From Bacillus massiliglaciei (GTDB lineage: Bacteria > Bacillota > Bacilli > Bacillales > DSM-1321): DNA of 64,000 nt. Every line of letters starts with the position of its first letter. Position 1 is the stretch's first letter. The DNA lies in NCBI RefSeq assembly GCF_900098925.1, contig NZ_LT622358.1:658915-722914 (forward strand), in the 5' to 3' direction. The translations under genes and the position numbers were made by a program. Below are positions 9,293 to 17,732 of this stretch, one piece after another. Below the pieces are notes generated by a model. It was not told the origin of the DNA, searched no databases, and saw only the letters and a program-made list of their open reading frames with translations.

Positions 9293-10180
9293 ATGAGTAA
9301 ATTATTAGGAACTGAAACAGTCAAAAGAGGTATGGCTCAAATGCAAAAAGGCGGCGTTATTATGGATGTCATCAATGCAGAACAAGCAAGGATAGCAGAG
9401 GCATCCGGTGCTGTTGCTGTCATGGCGTTGGAAAGGGTGCCGTCTGATATCAGAGCAGCTGGCGGAGTAGCCAGAATGGCTGATCCCAGAATTGTAGAAG
9501 AGGTAATGAATGCCGTAACAATACCAGTAATGGCAAAGGCCAGGATTGGGCATATTGTTGAAGCAAGAGTGCTTGAAGCCATGGGTGTAGATTATTTAGA
9601 CGAAAGTGAAGTGCTGACTCCTGCTGATGAAGAATTTCATCTTTTAAAAAGTGAATTTACAGTCCCATTCGTATGCGGCTGCAGAGATTTAGGAGAAGCG
9701 GCACGGAGAATTGGAGAAGGTGCATCAATGCTTCGTACAAAAGGGGAGCCTGGAACTGGCAATGTTGTTGAAGCTGTTCGCCACATGCGCAAAGTCCAGT
9801 CTCAAATCCGCAAAGTCTCTGTTATGAGTGATGATGAATTAATGACTGAAGCAAAGAATCTTGGCGCTCCTTATGAAATCTTAAAAGAGATTAAAAGAGA
9901 AGGAAAATTGCCTGTTGTTAATTTTGCTGCTGGAGGCATCGCGACACCGGCAGACGCTGCGCTCATGATGGAATTAGGAGCAGACGGAGTATTCGTAGGT
10001 TCAGGTATTTTCAAATCAGATAATCCTGAAAAATTTGCATCTGCCATTGTTCAGGCCACAACATATTACACAGATTATGATTTAATCGGACGTTTGTCCA
10101 AGGAGCTGGGATCTGCGATGAAAGGAATCGATATTGCTAAAATTGATGCCTCAGAACGCATGCAGGAAAGAGGCTGGTAA
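9293..10180 (+). CDS. pdxS: Pyridoxal 5'-phosphate synthase, lyase subunit PdxS
   Basis: 295 residues. PdxS condenses ribose 5-phosphate, glyceraldehyde 3-phosphate and ammonia into PLP, forming a dodecamer that docks PdxT. Seen here: the TIM-barrel sequence [31 protein letters not shown] loop, and [20 protein letters not shown] with [10 protein letters not shown]. The ATG at 9293 is chosen over an in-frame ATG at 9254 because GGAGGGG lies upstream of it and the family begins at this point. pdxT begins 2 nt after the stop. Confidence 0.97.
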   Translation: MSKLLGTETVKRGMAQMQKGGVIMDVINAEQARIAEASGAVAVMALERVPSDIRAAGGVARMADPRIVEEVMNAVTIPVMAKARIGHIVEARVLEAMGVDYLDESEVLTPADEEFHLLKSEFTVPFVCGCRDLGEAARRIGEGASMLRTKGEPGTGNVVEAVRHMRKVQSQIRKVSVMSDDELMTEAKNLGAPYEILKEIKREGKLPVVNFAAGGIATPADAALMMELGADGVFVGSGIFKSDNPEKFASAIVQATTYYTDYDLIGRLSKELGSAMKGIDIAKIDASERMQERGW

Positions 10181-10182
10181 AC

Positions 10183-10773
10183 ATGCTGAAAATCGGAGTT
10201 TTAAGTCTTCAAGGTGCTGTAACAGAGCATATGAAACAAATTAAGAAGCTGGGGGCATCTCCTATTGAAATCAAGCATGCCGAACAGCTCAATGAAATCG
10301 ATGGTTTAATTTTGCCTGGCGGGGAAAGTACGACAGTTCGTAAATTAATGGACAGATATGGATTTATGGAACCAATCAGAAAGTTTGCGGATTCCGAAAA
10401 ACCGATTTTTGGCACATGTGCCGGCATGGTGCTGCTTGCCAAAAATTTATCGGACAGTGAAGAGGGACATTTAAGCCTGATTGATATTACAGTAAAAAGG
10501 AATGCATTCGGAAGACAGAAGGAAAGCTTTGAAACTATGCTGAGTCTGAAAGGTATTAAAGAAAGCGTTCCTGCTGTTTTTATCAGGGCTCCTCTTGTTG
10601 AACATGCTTCTGATGAGGTAGAAATTCTGGCAGAATACGAGGGACAGATTGTAGCAGCAAAACAAGGAAATATCTTGGTAACCTCCTTTCATCCTGAGCT
10701 GACAGAAGATTATAAATTGCTGTCATTTTTCCTCGATATGATAAAAGAAAAAGAACTTTTTAAGGTAAAGTAA
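10183..10773 (+). CDS. pdxT: Pyridoxal 5'-phosphate synthase, glutaminase subunit PdxT
   Basis: 196 residues, the class-I glutamine amidotransferase that supplies ammonia to PdxS. It shows LPGGESTT (oxyanion loop), FGTCAGMVLLA (nucleophile Cys) and TSFHPELTED (His/Glu of the triad). Length matches the family. It is translationally adjacent to pdxS and followed by a hairpin terminator. Confidence 0.97.
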   Translation: MLKIGVLSLQGAVTEHMKQIKKLGASPIEIKHAEQLNEIDGLILPGGESTTVRKLMDRYGFMEPIRKFADSEKPIFGTCAGMVLLAKNLSDSEEGHLSLIDITVKRNAFGRQKESFETMLSLKGIKESVPAVFIRAPLVEHASDEVEILAEYEGQIVAAKQGNILVTSFHPELTEDYKLLSFFLDMIKEKELFKVK

Positions 10774-10833
10774 TAAAAAACAGACATTTTTTAAGAAATC
10801 GATATTACTCAAAGTACTGTACCCGAATCGTTG

Positions 10834-10866
10834 ACTGCAAATCAAATGATTGGGTGCAGTTTTTTT
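10834..10866 (+). terminator. Intrinsic terminator after pdxST
   Basis: ACTGCA (10834-10839) pairs with TGCAGT (10855-10860), with inner AATCA/TGATT pairing and a GGG bulge, followed by seven T. An upstream ACCCGAATC (10821-10829) could pair with the GATTGGGT of the right arm and compete with the hairpin. Confidence 0.75.
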
Positions 10867-11208
10867 ATGGAAACTAAGAGCCCCGGCAGCAGAAAACGGA
10901 AGAAAGGCAGAAGGGAATTCACGTAATAAGCGGTTTGAAGGCGCCATTGACCTGAAGTCAGATTTAAAGATAAGATGAACATATGAATTCAGTGAAGAAC
11001 AGACAATAGAATGTATAAATTAGAACTGAATTAGATTGATTTTATCTAAAATATATATAAATTGTTAAGATATCAAACAATCAGTTAATACTTTATTTTT
11101 ATAGAGTTACCGTGAATTCCCAAGTTTATCGCTGCCGTGTTCTTCCTAATACTAAATTCTATTGTTCCAGGCGGTTTATTCTAGTTTGAATACAAGGAGT
11201 GTAAAGAA
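10867..11208. other. Intergenic region without recognised gene
   Basis: About 340 bp between the pdxT terminator and the FMN reductase gene. I see only a 19-codon basic frame from the ATG at 10867 that lacks a ribosome site, and AT-rich sequence before 11209. The ribosome site AAGGAGTG for the next gene is at its end. No riboswitch or repeat was recognised. Confidence 0.5.
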
Positions 11209-11739
11209 ATGAGCCAGTTTGTTATTTTATCCGGAAGTCCTTCCAAGCAATCAAGAATCGATCTTTTATTAAAACATTTTTCGTCCCTTTTAAAAAATGA
11301 CGGACATTCTGTTATTTTTTATTCGGTGAATGATTTTTCTTCAGAGGATCTTTTTGGAGCAAAGTGGGACAGTGAGCATGTCATTCGTTTAGCTAAAGAC
11401 TTTGCAGAATCGGATGGTGTCATAATTGGATCACCTGTATACAAAGCTTCCTATACAGGCGTTTTAAAGGCTCTTATGGATTTGCTGCCTGAAGGCGCAC
11501 TGAAAAACAAGACAGTTCTCCCTGTTATGGTCGGCGGTACGCACCGACACTTATTAGCTATTGATTATTCTTTTAAACCTTTGATTGCTATTTTAAAAGG
11601 ACAGCCGCTGCAGGGATTATATTTTGTTGACCAGGAAATTAACAGAGAGCTTCCGGAGAATCCTGTTACAGACCAGGCATTAATAGAAAGAATACAAGGT
11701 CAGATTAATGAATTGACTGAATCAGCAGAAATAAAGTAA
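11209..11739 (+). CDS. NADPH-dependent FMN reductase (SsuE-like)
   Basis: 176 residues. A flavodoxin-like FMN reductase: SGSPSKQSR near the N-terminus binds the FMN phosphate, and GSPVYKASYTGVLKALMDLL is the conserved flavin-contact and dimer segment. Such enzymes supply FMNH2 to two-component monooxygenases such as alkanesulfonate monooxygenase. No monooxygenase lies next to it, although the partial LLM flavoprotein at the window start is the kind of partner it could serve. It lies upstream of the sulfur assimilation operon but has its own region and is not clearly part of it. Confidence 0.8.
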   Translation: MSQFVILSGSPSKQSRIDLLLKHFSSLLKNDGHSVIFYSVNDFSSEDLFGAKWDSEHVIRLAKDFAESDGVIIGSPVYKASYTGVLKALMDLLPEGALKNKTVLPVMVGGTHRHLLAIDYSFKPLIAILKGQPLQGLYFVDQEINRELPENPVTDQALIERIQGQINELTESAEIK

Positions 11740-11790
11740 TCCTCATAGATATAATCTCACTTTAATAACCGCCAATGCTTATAAAACATA

Positions 11791-11818
11791 TTGACATTGT
11801 CGGGATTTATGATAACAT
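11791..11818 (+). promoter_or_regulatory. Sigma-A promoter of the S-box/cysH operon
   Basis: TTGACA (11791-11796) and TAACAT (11813-11818), 16 bp apart, just upstream of the riboswitch. Confidence 0.65.
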
Positions 11819-11832
11819 TTTAAATAATTGAA

Positions 11833-11936
11833 CTTATCAAGAGTGACTGAGGGAATTGGCCCCACGATGTCCGGCAACCTGCCATTTTATGCAAGGTGCT
11901 ACGTCCAACAAAATGTACTTCATTTTGGAAGATAAG
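11833..11936 (+). ncRNA. SAM-I riboswitch (S-box leader)
   Basis: The aptamer core is clear: P1 arms CTTATC (from 11833) and GATAAG (to 11936), GAGGGAATTGGCCC, the CCGGCAACC element, and AAGGTGCTACGTCC. These are the conserved S-box segments that bind S-adenosylmethionine. With high SAM the aptamer forms and the terminator downstream closes, turning off the cysH operon. Confidence 0.96.
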
Positions 11937-11953
11937 GTAGAACTGATACCTCT

Positions 11954-11982
11954 AAAAATCTTTCCAAATTGGAAAGATTTTT
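11954..11982 (+). terminator. S-box expression-platform terminator
   Basis: A 12-bp perfect stem (11954-11965 with 11971-11982), 5-nt loop and trailing T-rich tract, about 18 nt after the aptamer. Confidence 0.92.
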
Positions 11983-12121
11983 ATTTTTACATCAACATAT
12001 CTGTAACAAAAACAGCTCCTGCTTAGTATGCTTCTAAAAAGAGTTCACTGAAAATTCATAGAAGCGGAAAGATCCTAAGTTAGAAGCCATCATAAGGCTT
12101 AGTCATAAGAGGGGGATTTAG

Positions 12122-12838
12122 ATGACTGACTTAATTACTTTTGAGAATTTTGAGAAAAGCAAGCTGCCTGCTTTTCCGGAAGAGAGTGAAACAAAAGGGG
12201 CATTAGAAGTTCTTGAATGGGCAAACGCGCACTATCAAGATGAACTTGTCTATGCATGCAGCTTCGGAATAGAAGGGATTGTTCTGACGGATTTATTGGC
12301 AAAAGTAAATCCGCATGCAAAAATCGTATTTCTGGATACGGGTCTTCATTTTGAAGAAACCTACCAGCTCATTGAGAAAATTAAACAGAGATATCCAGGC
12401 CTGAATATTGAAATGAAAAAACCTGACATGTCATTAGAAGAGCAGGCTGCAGTGCATGGTGAGGAATTATGGGCTAAGGATCCCAATCTTTGCTGCTCAA
12501 TCAGAAAGGTTACTCCGTTAAATGAGTCTCTGTCCGGAGCGACTGCCTGGCTATCCGGTTTGCGAAGAGAACAATCTGAAACAAGAGCATTAACAAATTA
12601 CATCAATTTAGATGCAAAATTCAAATCTATCAAAATCTGCCCATTGATCCATTGGACATGGAAAGATGTGTGGAGATATGCACATAAGCAACAGCTGGAT
12701 TACAATGTGCTGCATGACAACGGCTATCCAAGCATTGGGTGCCGGCCATGTACAGCTCAGGCCATTAACCCGGATGATCTTCGTTCAGGCAGATGGAAAG
12801 GTGCGCAGAAGACAGAATGCGGACTGCACTTATCTTAA
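12122..12838 (+). CDS. cysH: Adenylyl-sulfate/phosphoadenylyl-sulfate reductase
   Basis: 238 residues. Reduces APS (and in Bacillus also PAPS) to sulfite using thioredoxin. The PP-loop region (YACSFGIEG) is followed by the CC pair in NLCCSIRKV and CRPC in SIGCRPCT, the four cysteines of a [4Fe-4S] cluster typical of APS reductases, and the redox-active C-terminal ECGLH. First gene after the S-box, with sat 29 bp downstream. Confidence 0.96.
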   Translation: MTDLITFENFEKSKLPAFPEESETKGALEVLEWANAHYQDELVYACSFGIEGIVLTDLLAKVNPHAKIVFLDTGLHFEETYQLIEKIKQRYPGLNIEMKKPDMSLEEQAAVHGEELWAKDPNLCCSIRKVTPLNESLSGATAWLSGLRREQSETRALTNYINLDAKFKSIKICPLIHWTWKDVWRYAHKQQLDYNVLHDNGYPSIGCRPCTAQAINPDDLRSGRWKGAQKTECGLHLS

Positions 12839-12867
12839 TTTACTTGTCATATGAGGAGGAAATGTAA

Positions 12868-14016
12868 ATGTCATTAAGTATACCCCACGGTGGAAAATTG
12901 GTTAACAGATATAATCCGGAATTAGAAATTCAAAGTATTAATAAATCCATTGAATTGGATGAAATCTCACTGAGTGACCTTGAATTAATCGGAACAGGTG
13001 CTTACAGTCCGATTGAAGGGTTCTTAACAGAAGAAGATTATCGTTCAGTTGTTCAGAATATCAGACTGAAAGACGGGCATGTGTGGAGTATACCAATCAC
13101 ACTTCCAGTAAATGAAGAAAAAGCCAATGAACTTCAAAAGGGAGATCAGGTAAAGCTAAACTTTAGCGGAGTGACATATGGCACAATCGAAATTTCTGAT
13201 ATCTTCCGTCCAGACAAAAAGGAAGAAGCAAAGCTGGTCTATCGGACAGATGATACAGAGCATCCGGGCGTTAAAAAAATGATGGAGCGCGGAGATATCT
13301 ATGTTGGCGGAAAAATCACTTTAACTAAACGTATTTCCCGCGATCAATTTGCTGAGTATTATTTAGATCCTTCCGAAACGCGTATATCATTTGAAGAAAA
13401 GGGCTGGAAGAAGGTTGTCGGCTTCCAAACAAGAAATCCTGTTCACCGAGCCCATGAGTATATTCAAAAAAGTGCACTGGAAATTGTGGATGGATTATTT
13501 TTAAACCCTCTTGTCGGGGCAACTAAGTCAGATGATATTTCTGCAGATGTCCGCATGAAGAGTTATAAAGTTCTTTTGAAAAACTATTATCCTCAAGACC
13601 GGGTATTTTTGGCTGTTTTCCCTGCAGCTATGCGCTATGCAGGGCCGCGTGAAGCTATTTTCCATGCAATGGTCAGAAAGAATTATGGCTGTACCCACTT
13701 TATTGTCGGCCGGGATCATGCTGGAGTTGGCAACTATTATGGCACATATGATGCCCAAAGAATTTTCGATCAATTTACTGCCGACGAATTAGGCATAACT
13801 TTGTTATTTTTTGAACATAGCTTTTATTGTGAAAAATGCGGCAATATGGCTTCAACGAAAACATGCCCGCACGGTAAAGAAGATCACGTGATTCTTTCTG
13901 GTACAAAGGTAAGGGAAATGCTTCGTAACGGGGAAGTTCCTCCTGCTACATTCAGCCGAAAAGAAGTCGTTGAAGTACTGATTGAAGGTATGAAAGAAAC
14001 TCACGTTCATAATTAA
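12868..14016 (+). CDS. sat: Sulfate adenylyltransferase
   Basis: 382 residues. Makes APS from sulfate and ATP. Motifs: [14 protein letters not shown] (ATP-binding HxxH-type site), [12 protein letters not shown], and a C-terminal [16 protein letters not shown] that looks like a metal-binding knuckle found in this prokaryotic type. In B. subtilis the sulfate permease gene cysP lies between cysH and sat; here there is none. Confidence 0.97.
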   Translation: MSLSIPHGGKLVNRYNPELEIQSINKSIELDEISLSDLELIGTGAYSPIEGFLTEEDYRSVVQNIRLKDGHVWSIPITLPVNEEKANELQKGDQVKLNFSGVTYGTIEISDIFRPDKKEEAKLVYRTDDTEHPGVKKMMERGDIYVGGKITLTKRISRDQFAEYYLDPSETRISFEEKGWKKVVGFQTRNPVHRAHEYIQKSALEIVDGLFLNPLVGATKSDDISADVRMKSYKVLLKNYYPQDRVFLAVFPAAMRYAGPREAIFHAMVRKNYGCTHFIVGRDHAGVGNYYGTYDAQRIFDQFTADELGITLLFFEHSFYCEKCGNMASTKTCPHGKEDHVILSGTKVREMLRNGEVPPATFSRKEVVEVLIEGMKETHVHN

Positions 14017-14057
14017 GATCAAAAATATCTTTATGGAATAGGCTGGAGGGAACTGGA

Positions 14058-14657
14058 ATGGAGAAAAGTACGAATATTGTCTGGCATGATGCCTCATTAA
14101 CAAAAGAAGAAAGACAGCGCCAAAATGGTCATAAAAGCGCGGTCATCTGGTTTACGGGTCTTTCAGGTTCTGGGAAATCTACTATTGCAAATGCAGCTGC
14201 TAAAGAATTGTTCGATCAAAATATTCGCAATTTTGTTTTAGATGGCGATAACATTCGCCATGGTCTAAATAAAGACCTGGGTTTCTCAGAAGAAGACCGA
14301 ACTGAGAATATCAGACGGATCGGGGAAGTATCCAAGCTGTTTGTTGACAGCGGCCAAATCGTTTTGACAGCTTTCATTTCTCCCTTCAGACAGGACAGAG
14401 AGATTGTCCGAGGGTTATTAGAAGAAGGAGAATTCATTGAAGTCTATGTAAAGTGCTCTCTTGATCAATGTGAAAAAAGAGACCCTAAAGGGCTGTATAA
14501 AAAGGCCAGAGAAGGAATTATTAAAGATTTTACTGGTATTTCTTCTCCTTATGAAGAACCGAATGCTCCTGAGTTAGTCATAGAAAGTGATAAATTTAAT
14601 GTCGAGGAATGTGTCAAACAAATTATTGACTATTTAAAATCACAAAATATTATTTAA
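14058..14657 (+). CDS. cysC: Adenylyl-sulfate kinase
   Basis: 199 residues. Phosphorylates APS to PAPS. The Walker A motif is [11 protein letters not shown], and [20 protein letters not shown] is the APS-binding segment, with [10 protein letters not shown] near the lid. Lies 41 bp after sat in the same operon. Confidence 0.97.
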   Translation: MEKSTNIVWHDASLTKEERQRQNGHKSAVIWFTGLSGSGKSTIANAAAKELFDQNIRNFVLDGDNIRHGLNKDLGFSEEDRTENIRRIGEVSKLFVDSGQIVLTAFISPFRQDREIVRGLLEEGEFIEVYVKCSLDQCEKRDPKGLYKKAREGIIKDFTGISSPYEEPNAPELVIESDKFNVEECVKQIIDYLKSQNII

Positions 14658-14817
14658 ATACTGGTGTTAGACCAATCACAGCTTGACGCGGCTGCAATCA
14701 CAGTATTTAATAGAAGAAAGTATTCTGTCATTTTAGAATCTTTCATGTATCGGCGGTACATAGAAAGAGGTGTCAGCGTTTAAATGAAATAGCTCTACAA
14801 GGGAAAGGCGGTTGCAG

Positions 14818-15594
14818 ATGGCAAAAGTATATATCGTTGGAGCCGGACCCGGGGATCCAGATTTAATTACGGTAAAGGGAATGAAGTGCATTCAGGAAGC
14901 AGATGTCATTTTATATGACCGACTTGTTAATAAAGAATTGCTTAATTATGCAAAAGCGGGTGTGGAATTAATTAACTGTGGGAAATTGCCTGATTTTCAT
15001 CTTCTTCAGCAAGAGACAATCAATCGTTTGCTTGTCAAATATGCAAAAAAAGGGTATACGGTCACTCGTTTAAAAGGAGGAGACCCGTTCGTTTTTGGGC
15101 GCGGCGGAGAAGAAGCGCAGATCCTTGCAGCCAATCAGGTTCCGTTTGAAGTGGTGCCGGGAATTACTGCCGGTATCGCAGCACCGGCCTATGCAGGAAT
15201 TCCGGTTACCCATAGAGAATACAGTTCTTCTTTTGCTATCGTGACCGGCCATAATAAACATGGAAAAGAAGATACGATTAAGTGGGAAGCACTGGCAAAG
15301 GGAATTGATACTCTTGCCATATATATGGGGGTCAAAAATCTGCCTTATATTCGTCAGGAGCTTTTAAAATACGGGAAAAATCCAGAAACACCAGCCGCTC
15401 TTATTCACTGGGGCACTTTGAATGATCAAAGGACTGTCGTCAGCACGCTTGGCGGTTTAGTTGAAACGGCTGAAAAAGAAGGAATAAAAAATCCCTCAAT
15501 GATTCTGATTGGCGATGTGGTCAGTTTAAGAGAAGATCTCAGCTGGTTTGAGCCTTTATATGCTGAACAGCTATTGGCACAGGAGAGCCTTTAA
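14818..15594 (+). CDS. sumT: Uroporphyrinogen-III C-methyltransferase
   Basis: 258 residues. Methylates uroporphyrinogen III twice to precorrin-2 for siroheme, the cofactor of sulfite reductase. The SAM-binding start VGAGPGDPDLITVKG and GGDPFVFGRGGEEA are diagnostic. ATG 14818 is preferred over the TTG at 14812 because AAAGG lies about 9 nt before the ATG. B. subtilis YlnD is the counterpart. About 160 bp of non-coding sequence with a weak imperfect hairpin (14715-14744) separates it from cysC. Confidence 0.95.
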   Translation: MAKVYIVGAGPGDPDLITVKGMKCIQEADVILYDRLVNKELLNYAKAGVELINCGKLPDFHLLQQETINRLLVKYAKKGYTVTRLKGGDPFVFGRGGEEAQILAANQVPFEVVPGITAGIAAPAYAGIPVTHREYSSSFAIVTGHNKHGKEDTIKWEALAKGIDTLAIYMGVKNLPYIRQELLKYGKNPETPAALIHWGTLNDQRTVVSTLGGLVETAEKEGIKNPSMILIGDVVSLREDLSWFEPLYAEQLLAQESL

Positions 15595-15595
15595 A

Positions 15596-16357
15596 ATGGA
15601 TGCTATTTTATATATTTGCCATGGAAGCCGCGTTCCTGAAGCCGTAAAGCAGGCAGAGGAATTCATAAACAGATGCAAACAAAGGGAAGAAGCCGCCATT
15701 CAGGAAACATGTTTTCTGGAATTGTCCCAGCCTACAATAGAAGAAGCATTCCAATCCTGCATCGAGCAGGGAGCGACAAGAATTTTTGCGCTTCCGATTC
15801 TTTTACTGACAGCTGCTCATGCGAAACATGACATTCCTGAAGAACTGACCCGTATTCATCAAAAGCACCCTAATATTGAGCTTTGCTATGGAAGGCCGAT
15901 CGGAGTTCATCCTTTTATGGTGGATATTCTGACAGAGAAGATTCAGGAGAGTAAAGAAAAAATATCAGACGACAGTAAGATTCTGCTTGTTGGCAGAGGA
16001 AGCAGTGATCCTGATGTGAAAAGGGATCTGCGTGAAATCGGAGATTTGTTGGAAGACCGTCTTCAAGGAATCAAAGTGCAAGACTGCTATCTTACGGCTG
16101 CAGAGCCTTCCTTTGAAGCTGCGTTACAGCAGTCACAGTCGGAAAAGGAAGAAAAGATTTTTGTTCTTCCCTATTTACTTTTTACAGGCATCTTGATGAA
16201 ATCAATGCAAAAGACGATTGATCAGTTTTCAAAATCGAGTGAAAAACAGTTTATTCTTTGTTCCTATTTAGGTTATCATCCTAAAATTGAATCAGTTCTT
16301 CACGATCGTCTCTCTGAATTGAACGGGGTGAGTGAGCGTGTATCCAATAACGCTTAA
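15596..16357 (+). CDS. sirB: Sirohydrochlorin ferrochelatase
   Basis: 253 residues. Inserts iron into sirohydrochlorin. Two CbiX-like halves are visible: ICHGSRVPEAVKQAEEF with the metal-binding His at the N-terminus, and LVGRGSSDPDVKRDLREI in the middle. The ATG at 15596 is chosen because GGAGAG lies 8 nt upstream; it starts 1 nt after the sumT stop. Counterpart of B. subtilis YlnE. Confidence 0.93.
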   Translation: MDAILYICHGSRVPEAVKQAEEFINRCKQREEAAIQETCFLELSQPTIEEAFQSCIEQGATRIFALPILLLTAAHAKHDIPEELTRIHQKHPNIELCYGRPIGVHPFMVDILTEKIQESKEKISDDSKILLVGRGSSDPDVKRDLREIGDLLEDRLQGIKVQDCYLTAAEPSFEAALQQSQSEKEEKIFVLPYLLFTGILMKSMQKTIDQFSKSSEKQFILCSYLGYHPKIESVLHDRLSELNGVSERVSNNA

Positions 16358-16946
16358 GATAGAAAATCGGGAATGCATCGTTGTTGGCGGCGGTAAAATC
16401 GCTTTTTATAAAACGAAGCCATTGGTTGAAGCGGGGGCTAATGTCACTGTGATTAGTCCTTTAATCTGTCCAGAACTGAAAGATCTGAATCAGACCGGCA
16501 GCGTACAGTTGGTCGAAAGGGAAGTGGAAGACCTTGATTATGACAATGCTTTTCTTGTTATAGCAGCAACCGATCAGCCTGAGATTAATCGGCGAATCTT
16601 TGACAGCCTGCATGAGCATCGGCTTGTGAATAGTGTCAGTGATCAGGAGCTTTCTAATTTTCATATTCCTGCGACTCTAAAACGCGGGAAGTTATCGATC
16701 AGTGTTTCCACGCAAGGAGCAAGCCCTTTGCTTGCAAAAAAAATCCGTAATGAGCTGAGCGAACAATTTGATGATTCCTATGAAGAGTATTTGGAATTTT
16801 TAATGGAGTCCAGAATGCTTATAAAGAAAATAGAAATAGGAAAACAGGAAAAAAGACTGCTTTTCCAAGAATCGCTTTTGCCCAAGTATAAAGATTCCTT
16901 GAAAGAGCGCAGCCGTTTTTTAGCCAGGCTTATAAAAAGAAAGTAA
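16338..16946 (+). CDS. ylnF: Precorrin-2 dehydrogenase (siroheme synthase N-domain type)
   Basis: 202 residues. Oxidises precorrin-2 to sirohydrochlorin with NAD. The Rossmann start YPITLKIENRECIVVGGGKI and STQGASPLLAKKIRNEL are family hallmarks. Start GTG 16338 is preferred to GTG 16332 because the GGGGTGA site is too close to the earlier codon. It overlaps the end of sirB, so the three siroheme genes are translationally coupled. Confidence 0.93.
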   Translation: MYPITLKIENRECIVVGGGKIAFYKTKPLVEAGANVTVISPLICPELKDLNQTGSVQLVEREVEDLDYDNAFLVIAATDQPEINRRIFDSLHEHRLVNSVSDQELSNFHIPATLKRGKLSISVSTQGASPLLAKKIRNELSEQFDDSYEEYLEFLMESRMLIKKIEIGKQEKRLLFQESLLPKYKDSLKERSRFLARLIKRK

Positions 16947-16979
16947 CGAAACTAGTCAATTGTTATAAAAAGATACTGT

Positions 16980-17020
16980 ACAAAACATCCAATTTCTCAC
17001 AGAGAAATTGGATGTTTTGT
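16980..17020 (+). terminator. Terminator at the end of the siroheme operon
   Basis: A perfect 19-bp stem (16980-16998 with 17002-17020) and 3-nt loop; the T-run is short, but the stem is very stable. Confidence 0.8.
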
Positions 17021-17260
17021 GATTAGGCTGTATGTCACTTTAAGGGCTCTTTTTCCGAGAAGTAAGTGAAGCAGCAGTCTCTCGCCCCGCCTCAGCTGTT
17101 CCCTCAAGAGTCTTTTAATCCCATCAGTACATAAAACTTTAATTTTCTGAATAGCTAATAGGGTATGAAAGTCCTCAAGCCATTCGAAAACTCCAAAATT
17201 ACAGTTTACTATATTATATTATTCACCTTTGCCTTCAAAATAAGTGCTGAAGAGAAGCAG
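17021..17260. other. Intergenic region without recognised gene
   Basis: On the minus strand one frame is stop-free for about 80 codons (from about 17223 down into the hairpin at 16982) but has no start codon or ribosome site. It may be a decayed gene end or chance. Nothing else was recognised. Confidence 0.4.
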
Positions 17261-17479
17261 TTAAGGCAATAGATAGATTATATTGTGAGGCGGTTCAGGT
17301 AAAGTCTTTTTCTGAAGCCGGCCTTCTTTTACGAAGTCCTCTAAAAAACGTTCAGCTACTTCCTTATCCATGCCTAAAAGATCGGCAGTCTTCACTGGGG
17401 AAATTGAAGTATATTTTGGTTTTTTTGTCGAAGAAATAATCATTTGCCGAACTCTTTGATAAAATGTTTCCTTCTCCAT
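17261..17479 (-). CDS. Small hypothetical protein with winged-helix-like sequence
   Basis: 72 residues, preceded by a strong AGGAGG ribosome site 6-7 nt from the ATG, so I take it as real. ISPVKTADLLGMDKEVAERFLEDFVKEGRL resembles the helix-turn-helix and wing of small DNA-binding or initiator-like domains, but I do not recognise the family. It lies between the siroheme terminator and the IS1595 element, transcribed opposite to both. Confidence 0.65.
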   Translation of the reverse strand: MEKETFYQRVRQMIISSTKKPKYTSISPVKTADLLGMDKEVAERFLEDFVKEGRLQKKTLPEPPHNIIYLLP

Positions 17480-17643
17480 TTCCTGTTCCTCCTTCTATCC
17501 CATTTTTTTATTATCTGATTCGTTAAAAGGGTATCCAAAACTCGATAAAACTATGCATCCTGAGCAAACCTCACAAATTTTTTCGAAAGCAATGACTAAT
17601 TCATATGCCGGAGTCATTAAGTTAAATCGTTTAAGCTATATCT

Positions 17644-17651
17644 TTTCATTA
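17644..17651 (+). repeat. Left 8-bp target duplication of the IS1595 element
   Basis: TTTCATTA here is repeated exactly at 19342-19349, directly outside both inverted repeats. Eight bp is the usual duplication for IS1595. Confidence 0.93.
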
Positions 17652-17732
17652 GGCTCTGTTAAAGTTAGTTGTTGAAAATTGATTTATAGGAACAAATGTT
17701 CTAAAATTAAGTTAACTATATTAGAGTTGGTG

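Noticed and set aside
10723..10947. 74-codon minus-strand frame across the pdxT terminator
   Set aside because: It runs through the terminator hairpin and the end of pdxT, and lacks a ribosome site.
11740..11990. T-box leader instead of S-box upstream of cysH
   Set aside because: The T-box sequence and specifier loop are absent, while all core S-box segments are present.
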